Assembly (NCBI RefSeq): GCF_020687695.1
Contig: NZ_JAJEWL010000002.1
Location: forward strand, 1 to 64,000
DNA: 64,000 nucleotides
DNA from: Pusillimonas sp. MFBS29
Lineage (GTDB): Bacteria > Pseudomonadota > Gammaproteobacteria > Burkholderiales > Burkholderiaceae_B
Reading direction: 5' to 3'
Shown in pieces: positions 1-6,920 of the stretch. A program made the position numbers and the translations under genes. The notes under the pieces were generated by a model. The model searched no databases. It worked only from the letters and a program-made list of their open reading frames with translations, and had not been told where the DNA came from. How positions within the stretch are numbered: the stretch's first letter is position 1; every line of letters starts with the position of its first letter.

Positions 1-118
1 ACGCGCACGTGCTCCCTGCCTGGCAGGCGCTTCAAATAGCTGCGCAGGCTCGCCTCTGAGCGGCCCAGCACCACATCGAACACCTTGTGGTGCTTCAAGT
101 CCACCAGCGTGGTGGCGT
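1..118 (-). pseudogene. ISL3-family transposase fragment
   Basis: Read on the minus strand this stretch encodes YATTLVDLKHHKVFDVVLGR and then further residues ending ...LKRLPGREHVRV at the window edge. That resembles the middle of the DDE domain of ISL3-family transposases, just after the first catalytic Asp. The fragment runs off the window, so its C-terminus is unseen. No inverted terminal repeat is visible at about 118-125, where it abuts the truncated DUF262 gene. The junction therefore lies inside transposase coding sequence, not at an IS end, which points to deletion or recombination, not simple insertion. Identity of the family is from memory of the motif only. Confidence 0.55.
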
Positions 119-787
119 AGGCGCGAGGTCGAGCCCCCGGTTATTGAGCACGGAGAAGATGCGATACGCGGCTTCAAGATCGGGCGTGGAGATGACAACC
201 AGCGAGCAGTCGTTGGCGAGGAACTGCCACAGCGCGATCAGGTCGGCGGGCGGTAGCGCCTTGGCTTTGCCCAGCAGCAGTGTGGCGTTTTCGCGGTAGC
301 GGAGACGGCTGTCTTCCAGCTTGTCGGTGCTGGCAACCAACTGCGCGATGCCGCCAGGCTCCTGAATGTTGGTGCGGAAGAAGTCGGCATCTTCCTCGCG
401 GGCGGTCAGGCGGTATTCGTTTTTCTCGCCGAGGCTGACCTTGCCCTTTTTGTAGAGGAAATCGGTGATGTCGTCGGCGGCGTGCGGCATGGCCTCGCGC
501 AGTACCGCGAAGAGCATCGTCAGCGTGGACAGTCGCTGTTGGCCATCGACCACCGACGATTTCGGCTCCCTGTCGTTCTTGATCAGAACGATGCTGCCGA
601 GGAAGTATTGGCTGGTCGCGCCGGAGACACGGGCGTCCTGCATGGCCGAGATCAGATCGTCGAACAACTCACCCGCCTGCTCGGTCGTCCAGGCGTAGGG
701 GCGCTGGTAGTCCGGAATCTCAAACTGGTAGCTGCCTTCGAAGATCTCCCGGATCAGCTTGTCGTGGGCTTCAAGTGTCTTGGCCAT
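95..787 (-). pseudogene. DUF262 (GmrS-like) protein, 3' truncated
   Basis: The 230-residue product carries the N-terminal half of a DUF262 protein: PDYQRPYAW near residue 26, FLGSIVLI near 62, the signature VVDGQQRLSTL near 78, and FSVLNNRGLDL near 212. DUF262 proteins are usually 500-700 residues and include the GmrSD type IV restriction enzymes, where the DGQQR motif is part of a nucleotide-binding fold. Here the frame runs out right after RGLDLAP, where the family normally continues with a DILK-type segment; instead the DNA turns into transposase sequence in another frame. The gene is therefore a remnant. It lies 3' of the dprA-like gene on the same strand, suggesting one former defence operon. 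The exact DUF262 subfamily is uncertain. Confidence 0.75.
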
Positions 788-789
788 TG

Positions 790-855
790 TTACGCTTCCG
801 CTCTCTCTTCATCGATGCCGTCGCACTGCGGCTTGATTTCTTGGTTGATCTTCAT
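790..855 (-). CDS. possible 21-residue peptide between dprA-like and DUF262 genes
   Basis: A short frame MKINQEIKPQCDGIDEERAE... begins 3 bases after the stop of the dprA-like gene and ends 2 bases before the DUF262 start codon, so it fills the gap exactly. It could be a translated coupling peptide, the remnant of a larger gene, or chance. No homology is recognised. Confidence 0.2.
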   Translation of the reverse strand: MKINQEIKPQCDGIDEERAEA

Positions 856-858
856 CGG

Positions 859-2266
859 TCACTCGAACAGCCGCTTTTGTTTGACGACGTAGCCCGCAGG
901 CTTCTTCTGCTTTTCTAGTACGCCTTCGTCGACCAGACGCTGCAACCATGCCTTGGCCTGCGCGTTGGAAACGTCCAGCGCGGCTGCCACTTCGGCGTCC
1001 TTCATCGGCGCACTCAAGAGTTGCTGAATCGCTGCGCGCACTGCAGCGAAGAGCACTTCGGCAGGGGTCGATTCGGGCTGCGGAGATTCCTTGGCCTCGT
1101 CTATCGGCGCCACGGCCTCTGGTTTGACTGGCGGAGGTTCTTCCAATGCCGTAGCGGGTGGCTGCGCATCGGTAACAATGTCGGCCGGTGCTGGTGGCTC
1201 ACTCTCGACCCGAGGCAATGGCGCGGCGTCGGGTGGCACGGGCGCCGTTGGCTTGGCATCAGCCGACGTTGGGTCTTCGTTTGAAAACAGCGCAAAACCA
1301 ACCTGTGGGGATGCCGTCGGCGTTGGCATCGCCACGTTGAACACATCCTCGAACGAATCCACGTCTTGCGGGTTAGGCCAGGGAAGTGCGCCTTTCTTTC
1401 GTAAACCATCCAATCCGGCGGAAGACTCGCCCGTCGATCGAATGAAGACCGGGACAAACTTGAGTTTGTCGAGCTGCTCGATAGCACCCGCCCAAGTGCC
1501 GCCCTTGTTGAGATCGGAGCTGACCACCAGTGAGGTGTCTGCTAATGCATAAATCAACTTGTTCCGCTGCATGGCGTTGCCCACATTGAACCCGGCACTC
1601 GGGTCGTAGGGCGAAATCAGGACCAGCTGCCCATCCAGCAGCAGATTGCGGTGCTCGCGGTTCATGGTGGTCTTTTCCAGACTGTCCGCCAGCACGCCAC
1701 AAACTTTCCCCCCCCTCCAGCGCGCCACGCATGGCGGCCTGATCGATGCCCTTGGCGCCACCGGAGACAAGCGTTCTACCTGCCCGAGCAGCGAGCCGGC
1801 CAACTGCCATGGTGTAGTCAATGAGGGCGTCGTCCACATGGCGCGATCCAACGACGGCCAGCCCGCCGGTTTCGAGCAAAGCCATGTCGCCACAGCCGTA
1901 GAGCACCGCCGGCGCGTCTTCGCGCAGGTGGGCCTTCAGACGGCGGGGGTACTCTGCATCGGCACGGCTAACTACCCAAATGGCGCGCGCCTGCCAGCGC
2001 TCGATCACTTGACTCAGCAGGAATCCGCGCCCCAACAATTTCTGAAGGCGGCCCTCGTCAATCACCTGTTGGCACGCACGCAGGATCTCAGCTGCGTCCG
2101 GCGAGAGGAGATCCGCAGGCTGACGCTGGATCTCGCGCAAATGGCGCGCAAGACGTTTGTATTCACCAGGCGAGAGAAGATCCGATGACGCAGTGCCTCG
2201 TCCGGCAATGAGCGGCGCAGTCAGCAGCAGGATCGCCTGGGTGTTGGGAGAGAGGACTGGCATCAT
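859..2266 (-). pseudogene. DprA-like Rossmann protein, frameshifted at a G8 run
   Basis: Two overlapping minus-strand frames together give one DprA/Smf-like protein of about 469 residues. The first part carries [12 protein letters not shown] and [20 protein letters not shown]. The second continues [38 protein letters not shown] and SLVVSSD, then a Pro/Ala-rich linker and a C-terminal winged-helix-like segment ([20 protein letters not shown]). The frames join at a run of eight G (C8 on the plus strand, 1708-1715); seven would restore GALEGGKVCG. DprA proteins bind ssDNA in natural transformation, but this long form next to a RecQ/PRTase gene and DUF262 is more like a defence-island version. 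I chose the start at 2266 because it overlaps the upstream stop as ATGA. Without slippage or sequencing error it makes a truncated product. Confidence 0.75.
1708..1715. repeat. C8/G8 homopolymer at the dprA-like frameshift
   Basis: Eight consecutive C on the plus strand. Removing one base joins the two halves of the dprA-like reading frame, so the tract is the frameshift point. It may be a sequencing error, a fixed mutation or a contingency tract. Confidence 0.85.
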
Positions 2267-2456
2267 TCGTCGTGCCCCGTTTGTGAAAGGGCCATAGGCC
2301 AAACCGCGCCACTACCGCTTTTGCGCAGCAGCCATGCAGACACCATCAGCGTCCAGCGCGAGTCGACCATGTCATCAACCAGGAGGACTGGGCCGGGAGG
2401 AATGGGCTGGCCGTTGAGTGCGAGCGAACCATCAATGTTGCGCGCCTGTTGTGTTC
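2263..2456 (-). pseudogene. C-terminal remnant of RecQ-associated phosphoribosyltransferase
   Basis: The last ~60 codons read QQARNIDGSLALNGQPI, then PGPVLLVDDMVDSRWT and [30 protein letters not shown] is the PRPP-binding loop of the phosphoribosyltransferase domain that ends a subset of RecQ-like helicases and ComF-like proteins. The helicase part is gone: upstream of about 2456 the DNA becomes the conserved arm of a candidate mobile cassette, in which the frame stays open by chance to 2649. Its stop overlaps the dprA-like start (ATGA), so the two were translationally coupled. RecQ parentage, as opposed to a free PRTase, is inference. Confidence 0.5.
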
Positions 2457-2698
2457 CACCCCACCCAGACCCCGCAGGAGTTCGAATCTTTCCGCATGAA
2501 CCCGCAGGAACCCTCACTAGCCCGCACGGCCCGATGCTAGGACGTTGATTTTCAACAAATCGCTCGATCGATCCGCGCTTGCGGACTGCGGACTTCCAAT
2601 GGGCCAGAAATCTGGCTCGTCCAGACGGCTCTCGGTACCGACGTTGCAAACAGTCGGTACTTCTCGATAACTACCCGACGAATCGGAACATCTCAGCT
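2457..2698. repeat. cassette start arm, copy 1
   Basis: From the core CACCCCACCCAG to AATCGGAACATCTCAGCT this ~240-bp block is matched by 4723-4968 at roughly 85% by eye, including the stretches GCAGGAGTTCGAATCTTTCC and TTGCGGACTGCGGACTT. It contains no convincing gene. On its left the sequence is the RecQ/PRTase remnant, unlike copy 2, so it behaves as a core-plus-right-arm site of a candidate element. Confidence 0.85.
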
Positions 2699-2876
2699 CG
2701 CCCTAATGTTGCCCCTGCTTGCTGACGCAGCTTGGAAATTCTGGCTGCAATATCGCCCCCCCCCCAATCGCTGTGGAAGGTAGCTCCCTGGGCAAGTGCA
2801 ATTGAAGGGGGATCGCTGCGTAGGGCCGTGTGACCCCCATCCTGCAGCGTGACCTGATTGGGTCAAGGCCGGGTTG

Positions 2877-3179
2877 TCATGCAGGCAGTTTGGCTGCAAG
2901 CAGTTCGACCTTCTCGATATTGGGCGGAGAACTGAGCAAGGTCGCGGCGTTGGCCATCAAGGCCGCGGCGATCTGGCCGTTCAGATGTGCTTGGCGACCT
3001 GCCTCATCGCCAAAGGCATCGAACACACCAAACGTCGAAGGGCCAAACTTCAATGCGAACCAGGCAGTGGTGCCGGACTCGGCGTTGGCGAGCGGCAGTG
3101 CGCTGGCCAGGAAGTCGGCAAGCGCAGCCTCCTGGCCGGCTTTGGCTTCGAGGCGAACAAACAGGGCGAGCTTGGTCAT
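2877..3179 (-). CDS. antibiotic biosynthesis monooxygenase (ABM/YgiN-like)
   Basis: This 100-residue protein starts MTKLALFVRLEAKAGQEAAL and has the small dimeric alpha-beta barrel pattern of the ABM family: an N-terminal strand, a KAGQE helix, and FGVFDAFGDEAGRQAHLNG around residue 50-68. Relatives such as YgiN act on quinols or cyclic ketones in the cytoplasm with no metal or cofactor; the substrate here cannot be told. It is transcribed away from the GlxA-like regulator with about 113 bp between the start codons, a common arrangement where the regulator controls the enzyme. Length is normal and the gene looks intact. Confidence 0.8.
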   Translation of the reverse strand: MTKLALFVRLEAKAGQEAALADFLASALPLANAESGTTAWFALKFGPSTFGVFDAFGDEAGRQAHLNGQIAAALMANAATLLSSPPNIEKVELLAAKLPA

Positions 3180-3259
3180 ACTGTAATCCTTTGGGAAATG
3201 GGTTAGGTGAAGGGATCGACGAGCCTGCAGTCTAAATCTTCATGACAGCCATCTCTATA

Positions 3260-3292
3260 GGCAATAATGACAACTTTGATATCATTGTTGCC
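3260..3292 (+). promoter_or_regulatory. near-perfect palindrome abutting the regulator start codon
   Basis: GGCAATAATGA, an 11-base spacer, then TCATTGTTGCC form an inverted repeat with one mismatch. The right arm ends at the base before the ATG at 3293. A TATCAT hexamer at 3280-3285 would put transcription start close to that ATG, so the mRNA may be leaderless. Likely an operator for the regulator itself and for the divergent monooxygenase gene. Confidence 0.5.
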
Positions 3293-4255
3293 ATGAAACT
3301 CCACATCCTTGTTTGTGATGGCGTATTTGATCTGGGGCTTGCGGCGCTCACTGACACAGTGGGCTTGGCCAATGCGATGTCGGGCTCGCTGCCACAGGCT
3401 CCCGCGCACATAGAGCTCACGCTGGTGGGTGTGCGGCGTCGCATCCGAACTGCGCAAGGCTTGACGGTCCCCGTGGTCACTGCGCGTGGTGTGCCGGAAC
3501 CAGACGTCGTGCTCGTGCCCGCGTTTGGTGACAAGATGCCTGACACGCTCTCGGCTCGGCTCACACGCCCCGACGTGCCCGATGCGGTCGCCATGCTACA
3601 GCAGCGGTCCACCGCTGGCGCGCACCTTGGTGCCGCCTGCTCCGGTAGTTTCTTGCTTGCAGAGAGTGGCCTGCTTGATGGGCATCGTGCGACGACGTCA
3701 TGGTGGCTGGGGCCGATGTTTCGGCAGCGCTATCCGAACGTCACGCTGGACGAGTCACGCATGATCGTGAACTCGACACGCTTCACTACCGCGGGTGCCG
3801 CTTTAGCCCACGTCGACTTGGCCTTGCGCATCATCCGGGGGCGCAGTCCAGCGCTGGCGGCCCTAGTGGCACGCTATCTGCTGGTCGAGGCACGCAGTTC
3901 GCAAGCCGAGTTCGTGATTCCCGACCACCTTGCACATGCCGACCCGATGGTGGAGCGCTTCGAGTGCTGGGCCAGACGTCAGCTCGCGAAGGGGTTCTCG
4001 CTGGCCGAGGCGGCCAGCGCCGTGGGCACAAGCGAGCGCACCTTGGCGCGGCGGCTGCAAAGCGTTTTGGGCAAGACGCCGCTGTCGTATTTCCAGGACC
4101 TGCGCGTGGAGCATGCCGTGCATCTCTTGCGCACCGGAAACGCGAGCGTCGACCAAGTCGCCGCACAAGTCGGGTACTCGGATGGGGTGACCCTGCGGGC
4201 CCTGTTGCGCCGCAAGCTGGGCCGGGGTGTCAGGGAGTTGCGACGCGGTGGATGA
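3293..4255 (+). CDS. GlxA-family AraC transcriptional regulator
   Basis: The ~320-residue protein has an N-terminal DJ-1/PfpI-like domain (MKLHILVCDGVFDLGLAAL; nucleophile-elbow-like GAACSGSFLLAESGLLDG about residue 118; TTSWWLGPMF) and a C-terminal AraC DNA-binding domain with two helix-turn-helix units (FSLAEAASAVGTSERTLARR and VDQVAAQVGYSDGVTLRALL). The Cys in the elbow is present. GlxA-type regulators usually sense a small metabolite and control a nearby enzyme gene. I prefer the start at 3293 (MKLHILV) over the frame's first Met at 3242, because the family begins there, although no Shine-Dalgarno sequence is visible. It probably controls the divergent monooxygenase gene. Confidence 0.88.
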   Translation: MKLHILVCDGVFDLGLAALTDTVGLANAMSGSLPQAPAHIELTLVGVRRRIRTAQGLTVPVVTARGVPEPDVVLVPAFGDKMPDTLSARLTRPDVPDAVAMLQQRSTAGAHLGAACSGSFLLAESGLLDGHRATTSWWLGPMFRQRYPNVTLDESRMIVNSTRFTTAGAALAHVDLALRIIRGRSPALAALVARYLLVEARSSQAEFVIPDHLAHADPMVERFECWARRQLAKGFSLAEAASAVGTSERTLARRLQSVLGKTPLSYFQDLRVEHAVHLLRTGNASVDQVAAQVGYSDGVTLRALLRRKLGRGVRELRRGG

Positions 4256-4510
4256 CCAGAAGCGTTTGGTGTATGTACGGCTGGAGACCGCCGGGAAACT
4301 GACGCAGGCCAAACGGCGCATTTGGACCTGACAAAACTACTGCCCGCCACGGCGCGCAAGCTCCAGTTTGACCCCGGACAAAGTTTTGCTGGCAATGTCG
4401 TGGTTGAGCAAATCAATACCTTGATTGAGCAACGCTGTGCACTGACGATTCGGCGGCTCACCGACCCCGCCGCCGACAATGACGCAGCCGCCGAGCCCAC
4501 CGTTTGAACT

Positions 4511-4733
4511 ACCGTGCGGACACGGGTTGGATTCGGGTTTGGGAATTGAACCGACATCCCATCGCAGACGAGTTTGATGCCCGTTTCCGGCGACCAGCAT
4601 GGCTGAGAAACCTGCTTGCAGGTCTACAATCGGGCAGGCTTTACGATCGAGTTCGCAATGGTTCGCAGCAGCCCGCAGCACTTCTATTGCGTACTTTCAA
4701 TAGTCGTTTGGTGCCGGGTGCTGCCCCACCCAG
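4511..4733. repeat. cassette end arm, copy 2
   Basis: This block aligns with 6521-6747: a GGACACGGGTT / GGACGCGGGTT start, AAACCTGCTTG, GGCAGGCTTT, TGGTTCGCAGCA, CCCGCAGC and TACTTTCAATAGTCGTTTG, then the core. Identity is about 70% by eye, higher in the last 70 bases. No gene is supported here. Confidence 0.75.
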
Positions 4734-4968
4734 CCCCCGCAGGAGTTCGAATCTTTCCGCACGAACCCGCAGGAACCCTCACCAGCCCGCACGGCCTGAT
4801 GCCAGGCCGTTGATTTTCAACAAAACGGTCAGTTGGTCCGCGCTTGCGGACTGCGGACTTTCCGTTGGCCGGATATCTGGCTCGCCCAGATGGCCGGCGG
4901 TGCCGCCGACGTTGCAAATCGTCGGTACTTGTCGATATCTACCGACGAATCGGAACATTTCTCAGCTG
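4723..4968. repeat. cassette start arm, copy 2
   Basis: Direct repeat of 2457-2698. It follows immediately after the end arm 4511-4733, so the core GCCCCACCCAG is flanked by both arm types. It also overlaps the last codons of the AlpA-like gene. Confidence 0.85.
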
Positions 4969-5174
4969 ACACTGACCTGGGCCACCACGGTCTTGGTCGA
5001 GGTCGCCAGGCACGACTCCTCGTAGGCCTCAATGTCGGCCTGCCGGTAGAGCACGCGCCCGCAGAGCTTCAGAAACTTGGGGCCGATCCCCGCGCTGCGC
5101 CAGCGTTCCAGGGTGGCCTCGCTGATACACCAGCGCGCGGCCAGTTGTTTTTGATTGAGATGAACGACTTCCAT
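4962..5174 (-). CDS. AlpA/excisionase-like helix-turn-helix protein
   Basis: A 70-residue protein, MEVVHLNQKQLAARWCISEA, followed by TLERWRSAGIGPKFLKLCGR and VLYRQADIEAYEE. This is the MerR-like winged helix-turn-helix of the AlpA/Xis family (DNA-binding domain, then a wing with the GRVLYRxxDIEAY pattern). These proteins regulate integrase genes or bend att DNA during excision. I chose the start at 5174 since GGAGACC lies just upstream; an earlier in-frame Met at 5237 has no such site and adds unrelated sequence. Its 3' end runs into the conserved cassette arm, so its operator may be the arm itself. No integrase remains nearby. Confidence 0.8.
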   Translation of the reverse strand: MEVVHLNQKQLAARWCISEATLERWRSAGIGPKFLKLCGRVLYRQADIEAYEESCLATSTKTVVAQVSVS

Positions 5175-5257
5175 CTTGGTCTCCTTCCGAATGAATTGGC
5201 AGGAGTCCATGAAGGCGCTGTTCCGGTCGCGAGCCAAGCCAATTCCAGGAAGCGCCG

Positions 5258-6382
5258 CTACTCCGGCAGGTCGTTCAGCTCATAGCTGGTGCTGCGCCCG
5301 CCCGCATCCGATTTGCGCAGCACGCCCCGCGTCAGCAGATCGTTGATGTCGCGCAGTGCCGTGTCCGGCGAGCATTTGGCGATGGCCGCCCACTTGCTGC
5401 TGGTGAGCTTGCCCTCGAAACCATCGAGCAGCTTGTTCAGCAATTTCACCTGCCGCTCGTTCAACGGGGTCGTCGCCCAGCGCTGCCAGAACCGCGCTTT
5501 CGTCAGGACAGCGTCCAGCGTGTGCTGGGCCTGGTCGACGGCGCGATGAAGCGTGTCGAGGAACCACGCAAGCCACTCGGTGACATCCATCGACCGCTTC
5601 TGCGTCCTCTCCAGGATGTCGTAGTAAGCCTTGCGTTCGCGCTGGATCTGCGCCGACAAACTGTAGAAGCGTTGCGGGCTGCCATCGGCACGCGCCAGCA
5701 GCAGATCGCCAATGGCCCGGGCGATACGGCCATTGCCATCATCGAATGGGTGCAGAGTGACGAACCACAGATGGCCAAGGCCTGCCTTGAGCAGTGGCGG
5801 TTCGTTTGATGTGCCATTCAGCCAGTCGAGGAAGCGGCTGGTTTCGGTCTCGAGGCGATCGGCCGGCGGTGCTTCGAAATGCACCCGCTGGCGGCCGATG
5901 GGTCCGGACACCACCTGCATCGGGCCGGTGGCATCGTCGCGCCAGCCGCCGACGTTGATCTTGGAGAGCCCAGAATAGCCGGTAGGAAACAGTGCGGCAT
6001 GCCAGCCGAACAGACGCTCACGCGACACCAGTGCCTGGCAGTTGGCGGTGGCATCGAGCACCATCTCGACCACGCCTTCGACATGCCGATCGACCGGAGC
6101 GAGCGCGCCGATGTCAACGCCCAACCTGCGGGCGATGGACGAGCGCACGGATTCAACGTTGAGCTGCTCGCCTTCGATCTCGCTGGTCTTGACCACGTCC
6201 TCGGTGAGCGCCGCGAGACTCGCTTGGTCACGCAAGGCCATGCCGATGTCAGCCAGACGCCCCATCAAGAGCCCTTGGGCACGACTGACCTCAGCCATGG
6301 GCTCGGCCAGCGCCGCCAGGTCGAAGCGCCAGTTTGGCCAGTCACTGGCCTGCCAGATGTATTTGTAATCGCCGCTATTCAT
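5258..6382 (-). CDS. Fic family protein (class II, DUF4172-type)
   Basis: The 374-residue protein has an N-terminal segment typical of DUF4172 (YIWQASDWPNWRFD), an inhibitory-helix motif TSEIEGEQ near residue 65 that fits (S/T)xxxE(G/N), the Fic core with HPFDDGNGRIAR near residue 210, and a C-terminal winged helix (SKWAAIAKCSPDTALRDIND). Fic enzymes transfer AMP or a related group to a Ser, Thr or Tyr of a target protein; the N-terminal Glu blocks ATP binding until released. All core residues (His, Asp, Gly-Asn-Gly-Arg) are intact. I start at 6382, where the family begins; no Shine-Dalgarno is visible and a CATAAT hexamer lies just upstream, so the message may be leaderless. The target is unknown. 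Confidence 0.9.
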   Translation of the reverse strand: MNSGDYKYIWQASDWPNWRFDLAALAEPMAEVSRAQGLLMGRLADIGMALRDQASLAALTEDVVKTSEIEGEQLNVESVRSSIARRLGVDIGALAPVDRHVEGVVEMVLDATANCQALVSRERLFGWHAALFPTGYSGLSKINVGGWRDDATGPMQVVSGPIGRQRVHFEAPPADRLETETSRFLDWLNGTSNEPPLLKAGLGHLWFVTLHPFDDGNGRIARAIGDLLLARADGSPQRFYSLSAQIQRERKAYYDILERTQKRSMDVTEWLAWFLDTLHRAVDQAQHTLDAVLTKARFWQRWATTPLNERQVKLLNKLLDGFEGKLTSSKWAAIAKCSPDTALRDINDLLTRGVLRKSDAGGRSTSYELNDLPE

Positions 6383-6464
6383 GCGGAGATTATGGACTGC
6401 AATCTCCGCACGCGCAAGCCAATCGCCGCATATTGTGCGGTGAATGTGATCACCATTCGCCGCA
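6382..6464 (-). promoter_or_regulatory. fic promoter with five TGCGGnGAwT half-sites
   Basis: TGCGGAGATT occurs at 6382-6391 and inverted at 6401-6410 (perfect 10-bp arms, spacer 9). Related half-sites TGCGGCGATT (inverted, 6421-6430), TGCGGTGAATG (6436-6446) and TGCGGCGAATG (inverted, 6454-6464) follow. On the minus strand TTGCGC, 17 bases, CATAAT lies within this array and ends six bases before the fic start codon. The pattern suggests cooperative repression, perhaps by the Fic winged helix itself. Confidence 0.6.
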
Positions 6465-6520
6465 TGACGGATCACCTTGCCCCAGGAAAGGGTGTAAATG
6501 GGTGTGTTATTGGCTGTGGC

Positions 6521-6747
6521 AACGGACGCGGGTTCAGTTCCCGTTTCGGGAATTGAACTGGCCACGGAAAGCAGACGAGGTTGAGGCCGTATTCCGACTA
6601 CCAATCAGTCCGAAAAACCTGCTTGATCGTCCACTGCCGACGGGCGTACCGGCAGGCTTTTCGCTCCGGTTCGCACTGGTTCGCAGCAACCCGCAGCGTT
6701 TCGATTCCGTACTTTCAATAGTCGTTTGATGCAGGGTTCCACCCCAC
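6521..6747. repeat. cassette end arm, copy 3
   Basis: Related to 4511-4733 and ending at the core GGGTTCCACCCCACC, after which the sequence is unlike the start arm. It therefore marks the right border of the cassette array. The stretch 6465-6777 holds no gene. Confidence 0.75.
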
Positions 6748-6777
6748 CACCAAGACACCTAGGTTAAAACCTCTTGA

Positions 6778-6811
6778 AACCCGCATATTTAAACGATATG
6801 CGGGTTTTTTC
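6778..6811. terminator. strong intrinsic terminator
   Basis: AACCCGCATAT, a 7-base loop, ATATGCGGGTT and a T run form an 11-bp perfect stem with T6. It sits between the cassette array and the toxin-antitoxin pair with no gene directly upstream on the plus strand, so it may have ended a gene or RNA displaced by the island. Confidence 0.85.
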
Positions 6812-6858
6812 TTGGGCTCTTCCGGCTCTTCCCCTGGATGGCTGAGGGCAGAGCTCGC

Positions 6859-6888
6859 TTGTCAGGACACTGTCCGGACAACTACAAT
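6859..6888 (+). promoter_or_regulatory. promoter and palindromic operator of the TA pair
   Basis: TTGTCA (6859-6864), 18 bases, TACAAT (6883-6888). The spacer contains the perfect palindrome TGTCCGGACA (6871-6880), ideally placed for repression by the ribbon-helix-helix antitoxin. Confidence 0.65.
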
Positions 6889-6920
6889 AAGGACATTCAA
6901 GATCAGCCCGGAGGGGCACC

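Larger units (their letters stand above)
2457..4733. mobile_element. candidate att-bounded cassette A (GlxA regulator + monooxygenase)
   Basis: The block starts with the start arm (2457-2698) and ends with an end arm (about 4511-4733) that is also found at 6521-6747. It carries a divergent pair, a monooxygenase and an AraC/GlxA regulator, and no integrase or transposase. 2699-2876 holds no gene but a C10 run (2756-2765). 4256-4510 holds no convincing gene; a TTG-started frame at 4322-4507 (61 residues) has no recognisable family. The relationship copy 1 = core+right, copy 2 = left+core+right, copy 3 = left+core is what tandem integration at a shared site would leave. Cassette status is inference. 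Confidence 0.45.
4723..6747. mobile_element. candidate att-bounded cassette B (AlpA-like regulator + Fic)
   Basis: Starts with the start arm (4723-4968) and ends with the end arm (6521-6747). It carries a small excisionase/AlpA-like protein and a Fic enzyme, both on the minus strand, and no recombinase. The AlpA-like gene reading into the arm fits a phage- or island-derived element. GGACGCGGGTT at 6524 followed by CAGTTCCCG resembles the T-arm at the 3' end of ssrA (tmRNA), a frequent integration target, but no full tmRNA is present. Confidence 0.45.

Noticed and set aside
2457-2649. N-terminal extension of the RecQ/PRTase remnant through the cassette arm
   Set aside because: The same open frame appears in the second arm copy (4684-4917) where no PRTase follows, so it reflects repeat DNA, not a protein domain.
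2693-2899. 68-codon minus-strand frame across the C10 run
   Set aside because: Compositionally odd, no ribosome site, and the homopolymer would make the frame unstable.
4322-4507. 61-codon TTG-started frame at the end of cassette A
   Set aside because: No family recognised and no Shine-Dalgarno; left as unannotated sequence, though a gene remnant is possible.
6524-6543. tRNA or tmRNA gene
   Set aside because: Only a T-arm-like stretch is present; no acceptor, D-arm or tag-peptide region can be built around it.
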